DNA of 64,000 nucleotides, taken from the NCBI RefSeq assembly GCF_901709675.1, contig NC_051106.1, positions 4,352,001 to 4,416,000 of the forward strand. Reading direction: 5' to 3'. This stretch comes from Syngnathus acus. Its lineage: Eukaryota; Chordata; Actinopteri; Syngnathiformes; Syngnathidae. Each line of letters begins with the position of its first letter. Position 1 is the stretch's first letter. Positions 50,387 through 64,000 of this stretch are shown piece after piece. The notes under the pieces were generated by a model. That model had not been told where the DNA came from. It was given only the letters and a program-made list of their open reading frames with translations, and made no database searches. A program made the translations under genes and the position numbers.

Positions 50387-52958
50387 CCCTAGACAATAAT
50401 CAGCGACGGCATGAAAATACAGCAGAAATATGTTCTAAGATGCAACTCCTATGACTGATATTTATGTCCTGCAAACACTCCAGCTTTTTGCAAGACAAGC
50501 ATATCCGTCCGCTGATAAGCCATTGCTGCAAAACCCAATCAAGTCAAAAGGCAATATATCTCCATGTATCTCCCAGCAATATTGCATTTGTGTGCCCAAA
50601 CCCTGGCAACATTCCTCTTCCATTTATCTGTTTCAATATCCTGTATCCCGATGAGTCTGGTAACGGGGTGTTGACCTAACGTTTAAATCCCGAGCAAGTC
50701 CATTATGGTAAGACAGGACAAAGTGGAGCTGGAGGAGGAACGATGCGGTGACAGGGACAAAGAACATTCATGGCCAACTGGCTTTATAGTCCATAAGAAC
50801 TCTCTTTGTTATCTTCTACGTGGTTATGTGTGAGTGTGTGTGTGTGTTAATGTAATTGTACTGTGCTCTGTGTTTCGTTGGGGTCACCAGAAAATACCCT
50901 ACAGTGAGTTATGGGCAGCTCCATTGGGCTTCTTCCATTTCCCAATACAGCGAGATGTCTCCCAGCGGAGCAAATCCTGGAAGATAAGAGCAGACAGCTA
51001 TCGCTCCATTTCATCCATACGGACACGCCGGCTCAGAGGAGGGGTGAGATTGCTCCACGGGAGAGGGTCACAGTCCTATCTGTTAGCTTTGGAGATTTTT
51101 TTGTGGCACTGTCTGGCTTATCAAAACAGCGCTGATATCTCTTTACCCATGCATTAAACATTCCAATGACGGAGGGTGGTATAAAGACACAAAAGTCGAA
51201 GAAAGAAAATAAACCAACGTTGCACGAACTAGATAAAGCACATACGGGACTAATCAATTAATTAAGGCTTCACCCTCATTAAGTGCGCGGCTGCAAGAGC
51301 TATGAAAATAACATCCAGTGTACTGCCGAGGCTTCTTTATTCTGTTTTGCATATTCATTAACTGCAATCTTCAACAATAAATCTGACCTTGGAGCCAGTG
51401 ACCTATGTGCTTGTAAACATAAAGCAATTTCAGACATGCTCTTACACTGAACGGCAAATTAGTAGTAAAAGGCACACATGATAATGAAAAACGTCCATTA
51501 AATATTCAACGTTTAGCGGGGCTGTTTGAAAACACTGACGCAAGAGGTTGTAGATTTTCTGCAGAGTATCACTTTGTTGTTTTCAAAGAGGACAACTTTT
51601 TAGGCTCAAAGTTGATATAGTAGATCGTGGAATACTGGATTGGAATTTTCTCGGCTGCATTTTCACAAGTTCCTTTGTACCATAACAGTTTTACAGAAAA
51701 ATATTTCACCAGGCTAAAGCATTGCAAAGTGGGCTTTTTGAATGATTTCTGCACACAGGACAAAATTACATTCAACCACTTAAAATATATAATGCGGTTG
51801 CTCTATTTTCCATTTTCAAAAAGAGTGCCATCAAAACCACTCTGCCTTGTAATTTGATAGAATGCTGAGCTTTTAACCTTTTTTTGCGTAGAAAGGCTGA
51901 AAATATAATGGGATAAAAAGAGTAGAGCTGTTTGCAAAAGGAAAGGTAATTACACAAGATGAAATGGAAAATGTGATCAATTTCCCCAAAACACTACTTG
52001 GACAAAATACCGCTTCTCATTTCAGCCAATTTCTTCATTCTCTTAGATCCAGCTTCTGATAAAAGTAGATGTGCATAACTGAGCTAATCTGTAGATTAGC
52101 ATAGAATATGACAAAATGGTAAGAGGTGCTGCTCAACAGAAATAAATTACAAAGAGCAAAAGTAAAGCCAGAGGAAGGGAGCAAGCACTTTCCACTGTCA
52201 AGAAAGCCTGGAGGGCAGATCCTCTCAACCATGCGAGAAGTCCCTCCTCAGAAGTGATGCGCTATCACTGCAAAGTCGGGGGAATTGAGAAGAGTACTTT
52301 CTAATGTACATTTGCACTCTCCAATTCAGCAGGGCTACAAATACAATGATGATCGGTGTTCCTCTCTATTCAAGACATCCTTCAATGGCAAAGACTTTTT
52401 TTTTTTTTACATTGACATTTTCATATTTGAGGTCACCACACCCATATTTATAAAAGTACAGTTATGTGTGTTTTGAAAAAGAAACTTCAGATTTTCCACT
52501 CCAGATATGTGGGAGAGTCGGGACTATTCTTTGTTGCGCTCCCATTTTTTATAAGCATACACACTGGCTTCTGCGGGGCCAAGCCATCACCCTCAGTAAA
52601 GGTCATGGGCGACCTTGATAGATGGTCACGGCGGTGGATTTAATTTAAAATAAAGAGCAATAAACACGGGGCTTGCTCTGGTGGCATGGGAGAATGATGA
52701 AGGATCCATTAGTTAAGAAAAGGTTGCAGGCTCCTCCCCTGAGAGCCACTGTCACCATGGCATCACAAACAGTGACAAGAGGGGGACAAAGAGGGTCACG
52801 AGGCGACATCATCTTGACACAAGTTCTTTTCTGTCACAGCTGTCGTGCTTATCAGCCGTGTTCATCCATCGCCAGGGGTACTTTGAAGCACGTATCTACC
52901 GGTCAAGATCAGGGAGTCACTGAAATAGAGGCTTCCTTACATATAGTACATACATACA

Positions 52959-52987
52959 TTTATTTATTTATTTATTTATTTATTTAT
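52959..52987 (+). repeat. (ATTT)n microsatellite
   Basis: About seven ATTT units follow a short (TACA)n run. Confidence 0.9.
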
Positions 52988-53063
52988 CTTCCAGTGATCG
53001 ATACGAGAGCGATAACAGGAAATTCAGACCTTTAACAGTAACAGATCACATGACACTTTAGAG

Positions 53064-53379
53064 CACTGGTGTCAAACTCAAGGCCCGGGGGCCAGATATG
53101 GCCCGCCACATCATTTTATGTGGCCCGCGAAGACAAATCGTGCATCAAATTCGTGTGTCATGAGTTGAATTGCAAATTGTCTTCACTTTTAATATCTTTT
53201 TTTTTTTTTTAAATATTTGACCAGTTTTTACTCGTCTGATTTGAAAACGAGTTTTGTAGCTTTTACTGTATATAATATGAGGTGCTCATACATTTATTTG
53301 GGTTGACAGTCATAATGGCCCCCCGAAAGAAGCTATGACTACAATGCGGCCCGCGGAAAAAATGGGTTTGACACCCCTG
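53064..53379 (-). mobile_element. hAT-type MITE, copy C (opposite orientation)
   Basis: It is the reverse complement of copies A and B and is flanked by a perfect 8-bp target duplication CTTTAGAG (53056-53063 and 53380-53387). The ends are CACTGGTGTCAAACTC and GGTTTGACACCCCTG. Confidence 0.86.
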
Positions 53380-56300
53380 CTTTAGAGGAAAAATGGCTAA
53401 TTGAGCCCAATATGGACATTTGGACACTTAGGGGTGTTCTTACTTTTGTTGCGAGTGAAGCAAGCATACTGCATTTTGAAAGAGGTATAAATTTACTGTT
53501 ACACAAGCTGTGCACCGACTACTTTACATTGGTGGAAAAGTGTCATTTCTTTACTGTTGTCCCATGAAAAAATATAGCATAGTAAAATACTTGCAAAAAT
53601 GTGAGAGGTCTGCTCACTTTTACGAGTCATGATTTGTGCCGTTATGATTCACCTGAATAACAACTTATTGTCATGCATTGAAAGTTTCTCCACCCCAGCA
53701 TCACAATGATTGCATGCAGTTCAGAAAATAAGCATAAGCGTTTTTCACACGAGTGAGTACATGCAAAAAGTAGTAGCAGTATTGTCATTTTTCAGCCAGT
53801 CTGTCGTCTTTCGCTTTAACAAACAATATCACAGAAAACCTCTGTGGCCCGAGGACAATTTGCTACATTTTAACACGACGCCACTAATGGCCTTTAATTG
53901 GTACCATAAGCCACAATTGTGACAGCGTGATGTATTTGGCCAAGCAGTCAAACTAATGACTGCCATCAAATGTAATTTCACTTTCAGGGCCGTGGTTATC
54001 TCAGTGGAGCCCAATTCATTTAGTGTCACTTTTTAACTACAGCGTTTGGAGAAGACACGTGGACAAACACAAGTGAAGACTATCACCTATTAGTGCTGCT
54101 GACTGGCCCGTGATGGAGGGAATTTATTTTCAGAAAAAACTTAGCATGGGATGGGGAATAAAGTATTATTTATATTTTTATATTGGCTGAAAGGGGATAT
54201 AAAATACAAGCAACATTGTCATTGGTATTTTATATTTAATGGTCAGTTTGATATTTGGACTTTGGAAGGTGTGATGCAAATTGTGCCAAACTTTTTTTTA
54301 GTTGTTATTATAGAGAAAATAAGTAAATCCTAATGGCTTTTCACAAAATGCAAGCAAACAAACAGCCTTTCATTGCTGTAGCACATTGCAGCCATTCATT
54401 TCGCTCGTTTCCATTTTGATTTTTTTCATTTATCGGATGGCTTTTCGGTAGCGCCCACACACAAGCGCTCATGCCTGATTATTTCAAGCGTTTCAGGAGT
54501 CATTTACTAAAAAGCTTTATGCAAATTGTAATTAGCCGTAATTAAAACCCAGCCGGCCTTGAATGACTGCTGTGCTACCAGTGCATTATTTACAGAATGT
54601 AATTGAATCTAATGGTTTTACTTTGTTGAATCAGCAGGAGGTCTAAGTTGGGACAAGGAATGGGAAAAATTCACAATTATCATTTCTTAAATATTATGAT
54701 TGCTTTATGGTAGAATGTCTTTGGAATGTTCTGAAGTTTTAATGCTAGTGTCTCTTTTGGTACAATTGAAAGAAAGGTCTGGAATTTTAATTGCCAAGAT
54801 TATGAAAAGATGCTAATATTTGTTACACGAGCATGAATATACAGAGTTGGTGTCACTTTTGCTACCCTGCAGTGAAAACTCAAGCCAGATCAAGGGTTAC
54901 AATTTCACAGAAAAAGGAAAGTGAGAGGCTTTAAACCATTGGACACTTGGTTTATGATTTCAAGGTGACAATAAGTCATCCTAAAGGGACTGTTGTCTTT
55001 TATAGTCCTACAATTCAGCACAGTTATAGTATATTGTTGACTTTGTTACATCTGACGGGCTTATGGCCGTCAAAGGCGAATACTACTCGCTGGATTTTAT
55101 TACGGACAAATGACCCAAAACCATGAAGAATTGGCCATCTTAGGAAAAGAGACGTTTGACAATCAAGCTGTCCTTCGCCATCTGGCCTGAATGAGTAGTT
55201 ACAACCACCGTTTTTTTAAATTTTTTTATTGTTAACATTAATTTTAAAAAATTGGGGAAGAAAGTTCAAACTCTTAGCCATGCAGTCCACACTTGAATGC
55301 AGTACTCAGTGGCCTCGTGGTGGAAAGTGGCACAGAAGTGTAAAGGGGCTGAGGACACATCCTTGTGGTACGCCAACACGTGCCATGGCTGAAATCCTTT
55401 AACCAATTGTTCATTTTTTACCCCCTGCAGTTCACCTTCGCTCAGCAGTGTATACATATAATAGCTTTAAACATCTACGTGGATTCACCCAAGATTCAAT
55501 AGGAGAAGCCAAGAACTTATTTCCTGCTGCACGTGTAAGCTGACGAAGGCGGGGAAAAAAAGGAGGAGAAAAATGTTTGAGAGTAAATACCGTGTAGAGA
55601 AGCGTGCAGCAGGCTCGTCCTTGTAGTTGAGCTCACAGCTGGAAATGATGACTGCCGAATGGAATTCAGCTGCAAGTAGAATGAAGAGAGATGAGCGCTT
55701 GCTATTGCTCTGGCCATTAGTGCACAAAACTGCAGGCCTTTTATTTCTTATAGCAATTTTCACTTAATTAAGACACATTTGAGTTTTGCATTGAAGCAGG
55801 CTGAAATGAACAAAGCAAGATCTGAAGAAAAACAAAAAACACTAGCTAGGAAAATACGTCAATGACTTAAATCGGCTTTTATATTGTGCAAAACCACACA
55901 ATTCATTTTTAAAATAGAGGCTGGGGCACTGTATTTTTTTTCCACAAATACCATGAAGGAACAAAAAAAAATCAATAAAGATAAATAAATAAAAGATAAA
56001 AATTTAAAAAATAATCAATAACAATAAATAAATAAAATGCCCCAAACAGCATCTCCTAGGGGTCAATATATTTTTGACAAAGATTCCATTCCCTGCCAAA
56101 AGTCTTGCATATTTCACAATGTGCTGATTTATTCAACAGCACTGAGGCCAGCATATTTTATTTATTTTTTATATGCTATAGCTTCCACACAAACAAGTGG
56201 ACACACGTGCTGACAAGGTTGGTGGATGTGCTTATTGACATCTCTATCCGGCTACGACACATAAGGCATCATCTGCTCACTTGCGTGTGTAATACTGGTA

Positions 56301-58654
56301 GCTAGAATAATAATAGCTGTCAGCCATCGGTGTGTATCTCACATCAGGACCTGTTGGACCGTGACAGGCCATAATGTATTGCGCTTGTTTGGCTTTGCCT
56401 ATTTCCCTAAAAATGGAAGGTCAGCAGAGCTTGAGCAGTACTTATCAAACGTGAACCTGCTCGGAGAAAGGTGATATGCAGTCTCTCTGACATGATGGTT
56501 GCTAATGATACACTCGCTGAACTCACTCGATTCAGTGCAAGGTCTTCAATTCAAGGGTGGGGTTAAGATTTGGGTTAATACACATTTCAGTATTTGCTGA
56601 TAGCCATGAGACATTTGCATTAAAAATGCAAAGGTGGTTGGCTATAAATGGACGATTTATACAAAATAGGATGTGACTGGTGGCAGGTCGACGACAAAAC
56701 TAAAGCCATAAAATCTTTGTCCTGAGGCTTCACCAGCACCATGAAAGCCATCAATAAAGATTTTTTTAGTGTACATTAATGTCCATTCTACTATGAAATA
56801 TAAACATTTGTGTTAAAAATGCATGAATGCAGAATTTTGCATAATTTGGTGCCTGCAAAGAAAGAAAAACGAGCAGAGGCGGTGTGTGAAAGTTAATGGT
56901 AAGTGAGGTGATTGTTGTGGGAAAAATGTAAAAAAAAAGAAAAGATAAATTGAAAGTCAGCATAATGCACATTCCTGTAATCTATCCGATTACTCAATCA
57001 TCTGATTAAATACTCGAAAGGATAATCAATTCCAAAATGTGACAAGGCACACCCACAGAAACGTTTTGCACATTTTTACTGGATAATCCCTGAGCTATTA
57101 TCTAACATATTGTATAATAATCTTGCTGTATGAAATTTAGAAGTGTTTAAATATTATGCAACAAGCATTTAGCTAATTAGTGACACCTCTCAATATGATT
57201 AGTTGTACACCAGTGCTCACCTAATCCTGAATGAAGCTCACATTTGGAGTGTCTGGACTATTCCCAGAAATAAAGCAACACACTCTTGCATATGAAGAAT
57301 TGTGCAAATTGTTATTCATGAAAATGTGAGAAGGTCGCCATTTCCTAGCTACAACAGGGAGTGAAATAAAACACACAACTTTATTGGCAGCTAAGGGAAA
57401 CGTCGCTCCCTTCAATGAATATCATTTGGCATATCCCCACCCTACGTCTTCAATAATTTACAGTATTGATTCAAAACAAAGTCATACACTGTGAAGTGCA
57501 CACCGCCCCATTTATTGGTCTAGTGATCTGTAGCTTGTGATTTTGTACACAAAGATACATATGGCCGAATAGGTTGGTCCTACGGGGAAACTGTAGTGAC
57601 ATAGAAATACGTCAAGGTGAAATAGAGACTGAAAAGAAAAATGAGGTTGGACACCTATACGTCACCGGCGACATCCCGATAGCGTCGAGGAGGTATGATG
57701 GAACGTATCATAGGCCAAATAAACACAACATTAAAAGAAAAGCTCTTAATACAGCATTTTTTTTTTAAAAGTCCTTCACATTATTAATGACATCACCTAC
57801 CTTTTTTGACACTTTCAATCAATTACAGATTGTATCCAGGTGATTTCATTCGATTTTTGTGTTGCGGTGGAGCGATTTTGGGATGCTCGGCATTAATCAA
57901 AGAATTATGCGGAGTGGAACACAGGGGAGGCCTGTTGTCACTATTACGGCCAAATCAATCAGCAGCCGCTGAGCCCTGTTCTCAACATGGAGGCCATTTT
58001 TATTCTCTTGATATGTGGTGGGGGGTCTCTATCTACACCAGACACACCAGTAACAAAACACATTTCTGTCTTTTTTTAACACATGGGATACATTAGAAGC
58101 ACAGAGATGCACTTTTAAACCTATCATTTTAATTTACCATTCAAGTGAATGCAGGAAGACATTTATGTCTTTTCTTTTTTTTTTTATAAATCGCGCACCA
58201 TCTACCATACTGATGAGCTATGGAGAAGAACAAGTTATCATGGTAAATCCATTCTACCAGTGAATTAAAGTCATCATTCAATTTTTATGGTTCTCATTCC
58301 TCTTTTGCTAGAAAAGAAGTCATTGTCTGAGACCCCCGTCAAGGTCTCCATGGTCATACTACCTACACCACTGTCGCTTATTTCTATCAATTTTTCCATC
58401 ACATGGTGTTTAGGCAAGATGGCGGTAAATATCTGTATGCTATCATATCAATAAAATGCAATTGATTCAAGAAAAAGAACACAGCAGAGAAACATTGTGT
58501 TAATGTTATATCAAAATATGCATTCACACAATATACATACAGTAGTAAAGATGTGACAGGTATGGTTTTGTGACAAAAACAAACAATGAAAAGCTTTCTG
58601 GACTTCTTTTTTAATACAATAATAATAATGTTAGCTTAATGGATGGTTTTAAGT

Positions 58655-58738
58655 TCACATGATTTGCCTTGGCGGGCCGCATAAAATGATGTCACGGGGC
58701 CGAATCCGGCCTCTCAAGCCTCGTGTTTGACACCCGTG
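58655..58738 (+). mobile_element. hAT-type MITE fragment, copy D
   Basis: Only the right end is recognisable: GGCGGGCCGCATAAAATGAT, then GTGTTTGACACCCGTG. It is more diverged than copies A-C, and no left end was found nearby. Confidence 0.6.
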
Positions 58739-61700
58739 CTTTAACGAGCGAACCTCAGTGATTTCAGTGAGTGTAAGCAGAATCCTTTACTCACTCGTGC
58801 TACCTGGCAAATCATAAGGAAAGCCATAACTGTCTCGGGGTCGAGCAGCGACAATCCTTTTTAGATCCGGCATCATTCACACCTCCACATCGAAAGCACA
58901 CACACATACTTCACCAAGACGAAGAAATGAGGGGAATAAATAATTAAGTCCAAGCGCTGTCTATCTTCTGCGCTTTTAAAGGAGGCGGCAGCATCCTCAG
59001 AATCAAACCCTGATGACAGCCAGACGCATTTAGTGTCACAAAACGACCGTCGATGAAGGATCATAACGAGTGGGAAAACGTTCTGCCAAAGTTTTGCTCA
59101 TAATGCAGACTGATCCTTTTTTAATTTGACTCAATCTCATGAAGTCCCTCTTATCAGTGCTGTCATATGTCCCGCGTGAAGCTAGAGCAACAACAGGCTC
59201 GCAGCAGGGGTGCGCAGGATTAGAAAAGGATTTCCATGACAGCTTTGCAAAGCAGCCGGCTGGCCCGGTCTGCTGGCTGAAGAAGCTGCATGCTTAGCAG
59301 AAGACCTCTGGCCATGGCCGACTCAGGCGGTTGGTTTAGCTATCCACTAATTAGCCTGTTAAAATGGAGATCCAGGTACAAGAGCGCAGGAAAATGAAAT
59401 AAACCGTGGTCATATTTTAAGACCTGCCTATAAATGGAATTGCTCCAACCATCTACTTTCTACACAACTAGAAAATGCACTTTATTAGACATCCAAAGAC
59501 ACATATATACAAATATAGTTATAATTAAAAAAAAATTTTTTCAGGGTCTGATATGTGAACATATCACATTAAAGTCCATTGAAGACTATAAAGAAGTAGC
59601 TGAGATTGAATAAAGTATAAAGTAATATAGTATATATATTAAAAACAAATCTTGAATCTCTCTGTTGGCTGCAGATATTCAGATTTAAGAGTTAAGAAAG
59701 ATTTTCTGTCAGTTTGATAAATAAATTTACTATCAACAATATTTCTGAACCAGAGATAATGAGTAGGTAAAATAAGAGATATAAAAGTATGTCAATTATG
59801 AACAAAATAAATACCAGTGTTGAGTGAATTGTGAAGCTCAGTCCACCACTATTAATCAATAACCAATTCCCCACAATCAACAGAGTTCTTAGCAATCAAT
59901 TAGCACACGACCACATATAACGAAAGCGAGGCCGAGCCCCCCGCAGCAAGACTTCCCAAAATGCAACAGCAGCTCTCATCCTTCTCCTTGAGGGATTGCA
60001 GCCCAAGTGCACATTAGTGATGAAGAACACATCAGTCTCCACTATAACAACGTTGGAATCACGGCTTTGTCAGGCGCCTGGAATGACAGAATTAAGCTCC
60101 TAAATTTCCCTAACAGTATCTGATGAGTAATGAAGCTCTCTAAAAACGGGGCGCTCTCATCCTTTACCGAGACGTCTTTATTGCCTCTCGCGGTTTCTCT
60201 GGCACAGAGCGATCGACAGCGCTGTACATTCATAGTGAAACTGAAACATATCAAACAACTCCACTAAAGAACATTTATCACAAAATGATTCTCCAGCTTC
60301 TAAATGCATATTACAAGTGATCAGACTAAATTACTTTTTTTTCCCCCCCTGCTACCATTTTAAAGACATTAAACCAGGTACAGTCGCTCTCATTAATGAA
60401 GAGTGCATCAGACTGTGACTGGGGAGTGCAAATGAGCATCTATGTATTGATCGACGAAGACAAGATAGAGACTCCCTGGTTTGAAGTGGGCAGGGGCACA
60501 TCAAGACTTCATCAAAAACAATTAAAGTTTTCTAGGCGGAGCTTGATGTCAAGACCAGAGTTGGTTGCGGCTCTTCGGCGAAGCGGAAATAAATAATCCC
60601 CGAGAACATCCCTCAGGGTAATATCCCTTATCTGCCCAGGTGCCTCTGTTACCCGTTGAGTGAAGATCTGGAGGAACACTAATGATGTGCATTTAACAGT
60701 CGACCTGCAGGAACATGCCAGCGTTTCAATTTGAGCTCAACACTGGCTAAAAAAAAAAAATGCAGAAAAAAGAAATCACATTGTGGAACACCCTGATCAA
60801 TACTCCCATTAAGCCCTAATCAATTGACCATTAACAAGCTGTTTCTAAGCAAATTGCTGGCCAAAGATTGTCACTAAGAACTAATGCCCACGTAAGGTCA
60901 ATCGCGTGCGTGACACAAACATTTAATGTCGGGAAATAGTCGCACAAATATCCAAATCCTAAACTGATTGTTATTGTCGGCTGATAATATCCATCATGTG
61001 CCGCGATGGAAGTTTGCCGCATGAATCGTTGGCATTAAAAAGGTACTTAAGCAGATAATCCATTTATTTTTCACAATTCATTCATTTTTGACGAAGTTTA
61101 CTCCATTTCTAATTTAATCCACTTGTTTCACTCTGTTGCAGCTTGATGCCGAACAGTCACATTGCCATCTCGTGAGACACTCTCTTCATGGTGTCCAAAT
61201 GGGCTCAAGGAGACTAATCCCATCCACACGGCATCGCTAATCTCCATATAAAAGAGAAAAGCGAGATGGTGTTATTCATTGGCTGGGCATTGGTTTGTGG
61301 TGGCAAAGATAAAGAAGGTGGATTAAAACCTCCCAAATATTTGGGCTATTTAATTGAAACCTCCCCTGGGAGAGCAGGAAGGGTGACGGGAGGGCGGCGA
61401 AGCCGTGCGGGGACACTCCAAGGTGAAGCCATTGCCTCGTGCCTCTCGGTAGCTGATGATGAATCGTGTGACATCACAATCCCGTCGGGACACGGGTGGG
61501 CCGTGCTCGGCCAGACAACCTCGTGCTATGACAGAGATGGACAATGTGGGGTGGGATCAATAGTTAATTAAAACATGTCGTTTTCTGACTGCCTAATTGT
61601 TGAATCTATCGGGAAAGGAGTGAAATAGATGAGTCTACTTTTTCCAAAGTAAACCAAACTGTGAATAGTTTTGCTGTATGGCGCAATGGGTCATGAATGG

Positions 61701-63685
61701 GAAACGCCAGTTCTACTGGTGACCATGTGGGGGCACTCTTCCAGCTTTTTACAGCTCTGATGTTTCCCTAATGGGACCAAGTGATGCCATGCCCATTGAA
61801 CAAAGGCGAGCTCAAGCAGTGATCTCATCGCCCATCCTGTCGGTCAGGTGATATATCTTTGTAAGGATTCTATTTACACCATGATTCTTTTGGCGTTGAC
61901 ATTTTGACGCCCATTGAACTAACTCAACGTGCATAACAACCAACCATGAGTGCATACAATGAACGATTGCATGATAAAAACTGCAAACACAAGCAGGTGA
62001 CGAGGAAACGCCGTGACTTTCCATCAGCAAATCGCCATGAGCTAACATCTCCTGTTGAATCAAAATGGTACTTATTGTCAAAGGCTAAAACCTCGCTCGT
62101 GCCTGACTGGCAGCTCCCCTCCCCTGCCTCTCACCACACCCTCTGTGTTGACTGTCAGCAGCGCCTCCCCTCTCCGGCCCTAATGATCCGTCTCCTGGGG
62201 CAGGGCTTTCCTCCCGCCAGGGCTAAAGAGGCCATCATGTTGCTCATCTAAAGACGACACATAGCCATGACTTCCACCTAATTGTGTGCTCGTGTAGGCT
62301 CATTTGTTTTCCTCATTAGAAAGGGGGGAGAAAAAAAAAAACCACCATAATTCGCCCCACCCTTCTGATAGAGTGCCTGTGAGCAATTTAGAGGAGCAGA
62401 GTGCCTCAGCGACGGAAACACCCGCAAACAAAGGCAGATTTCCATCAATTTAATTTCTATAGTGCTTGTTCTGCTAAGGGCTGCAGGAAAGTTACAGGTG
62501 GGGTCCACCACCTGGACCAGTCGGCAACACGGCAAAAGGTAGATTTATAACATGCAAGTCACATTCACATTTCAGATGCAAACACACTCATCTTACACAA
62601 ACACACACAATAAGAATCTCCCCTGGGATGGGTTGAGCGTGTGTTGAATTTCAAAGTAGTAAACATCAAAACCAGACTGCCGGTGAAGCGACCTTTCGCT
62701 GCCACATTTATTATTGATGCAACCAAGTTATGTAGATTGTTTATTGATCAACACGGCAAAAAATTGGGAAGGGAATCAAACAAAGCCATCTGGACAGATT
62801 TTTTTTTTTCCTTAAAATTTTTATTTTTGTAAAAAATAAAGATCATATGATGGCTTGCTTTCATTTTGCCTAGGATGGATTGACTCTGTAGCATTTTCAT
62901 CCAGAAATAATTTCTCTTACTTGTTCATTTAATTTTCATCGTGATTACATCTAGCTCCTGGGGTCAGACAGATCATATAGAAGACACCACCTACCGTCAA
63001 ATTGCATAAAGATGGAAATTAATCCCGGAGTGTTTAATCATCAGGTGCGTGACTGTTTTACAGCCTTTGGAAGCGAGAAAAAGGATTCAGACTTAATCAT
63101 TTATGCTGTGCACAATCTGAAGTAAATTTACGTCATCATTTTTTTTCCATATTAGTATGACGCTCACAATGTCATTTGTGTCCGCTGTCAGACCTCAAAC
63201 ATCATCTTTAAGGTAAAATCTAATTTGGTAGAAAGACTTGCAATAAAAACCGTGCAAGCAAAACTGCGACATGAAATGTCAAATCCGGGAGGGGAGGGGC
63301 GGGTTGACAATGAACATACTCTGCACAGCGTTTGGCACTGCTACCAGTATTATGCCATGTTATGGGATGCCTTGACCTTCTGCTCATCCAAGTCACCTAG
63401 TGTGGGTTGGCAATCTGTCCGAGCCAGATGAATGCCATGTGGTTAATCCCAAAACTGCCAGAGATACCTACAAGGTGGGCTCTGTAGAGGATCTTGACAG
63501 AGGCATGTCGGAAATTCTTCCTGTCATGATAGATGCATAAAGCAAGATAAAATCAAGATGGTGTTTTTTGCCTCAGGTGTGACATGTGGGATGGCGTATC
63601 ATGACGAGAAGGAATTCAGAAAATGCATGTACCCTGCTGAGGTTTTTTTTCCAGCCTCAAACACTCAAACGGGTACAAAAGCTCC

Positions 63686-63717
63686 ATGCTTACACATGAA
63701 AAAATATGTGTAAGCAT
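63686..63717. repeat. Perfect 12-bp inverted repeat, 8-nt loop
   Basis: ATGCTTACACAT and ATGTGTAAGCAT flank GAAAAAAT. No run of U follows it directly and no gene context is seen. Confidence 0.8.
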
Positions 63718-64000
63718 ATGATAAGCCTTGGCAAAGGTGTCATTTTATATCCGCTATGACGAGAACAAATTGCTCTACAAATCATCTGGCCTCAGTTGAT
63801 GCAAGTGTTTCTTTGTGTTGCATCTGTTAAAAAAAAAAAAACAAGAGTAGCCACATGAACCAAAACAACAGTTGCAGTGGGGTAGAATCAATAATGGGAG
63901 CTGATATGTTGCTTATTTCTTGGCTTTGCAACACAAAAACGTCCAAAGTATTTTAGGGCAGAAAGCATCTTGTCTGTGTCGGTATTTCCGAAAGTCGCTT

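Larger units (their letters stand above)
31260..64000. other. Gene-poor region with many complex, regulatory-looking blocks
   Basis: No reading frame resembles a known protein family, and the open frames are mostly under 110 codons with no supporting splice structure. It holds the hAT cluster (42-59 kb), the diverged foldback at 48.1 kb and microsatellites. Long non-repetitive stretches rich in TAATTA, ATTTGCAT and CATAAA-type motifs occur (36.4-36.7, 39.07-39.19, 57.83-58.02, 61.25-61.57, 62.08-62.26 kb). These could be conserved non-coding elements. Confidence 0.4.

Noticed and set aside
57806-58096. Plus-strand 96-codon open frame after a TTACAG acceptor
   Set aside because: No recognisable domain, no good donor at its end, and composition like neighbouring non-coding blocks.
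61266-61571. Plus-strand 101-codon open frame in a higher-GC block
   Set aside because: No domain, no homologue recognised, and an antisense open frame of similar quality. More likely non-coding conserved-type DNA.

Overview
This is nuclear DNA from a ray-finned (teleost-type) fish. The evidence is spliced vertebrate genes with short introns, a tRNA-derived SINE with an (ATGG)n tail of the type common in fish, an L2-like LINE 3' end, several small non-autonomous DNA transposons (two hAT-type families with 8-bp target duplications and a foldback family flanked by TA), and AT-rich DNA with many microsatellites. No bacterial, viral or plasmid features were seen.

Layout. From 1 to 2916 is upstream DNA ending in a probable promoter with a CRE-like and an NRF-1-like site. 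Positions 2925-3668 are a 744-bp non-autonomous hAT element, with a perfect 8-bp target duplication, only 28 bases before a start codon. Positions 3697-5336 (+) are a complete four-exon TMEM179 gene (230 aa, four-pass membrane protein). Running toward it on the minus strand is a consortin-family gene (connexin-sorting protein, CNST-like). Its last eleven coding exons lie between 17021 and 7797, all join in one reading frame, and end in a single-pass membrane anchor. This gene has three very small exons (31, 31 and 34 bp) and one GC-AG intron. A possible first coding exon at 31259-31208 would complete a 430-aa frame, which would make the interval from 17 to 31 kb an intron.

The rest (about 17-64 kb) shows no convincing protein-coding gene apart from that candidate exon and one weaker candidate at 44.2 kb. 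It holds foldback elements (15.1, 17.7, 23.5, 24.9 and 48.1 kb), a cluster of one hAT family (42.3, 50.1, 53.1 and a piece at 58.7 kb), tandem duplications, microsatellites, and long high-complexity stretches with homeodomain- and octamer-like motifs. The high-complexity stretches resemble conserved non-coding regulatory DNA, but only cross-species alignment could show that.

The two genes are convergent neighbours about 2.5 kb apart. Nothing in the sequence shows that they work together. No clearly new biological system is visible. The most interesting observations are the transposon between the TMEM179 promoter and its start codon, the inverted pair of foldback elements flanking one consortin-like exon, and the microexon/GC-AG architecture of the consortin-like gene.
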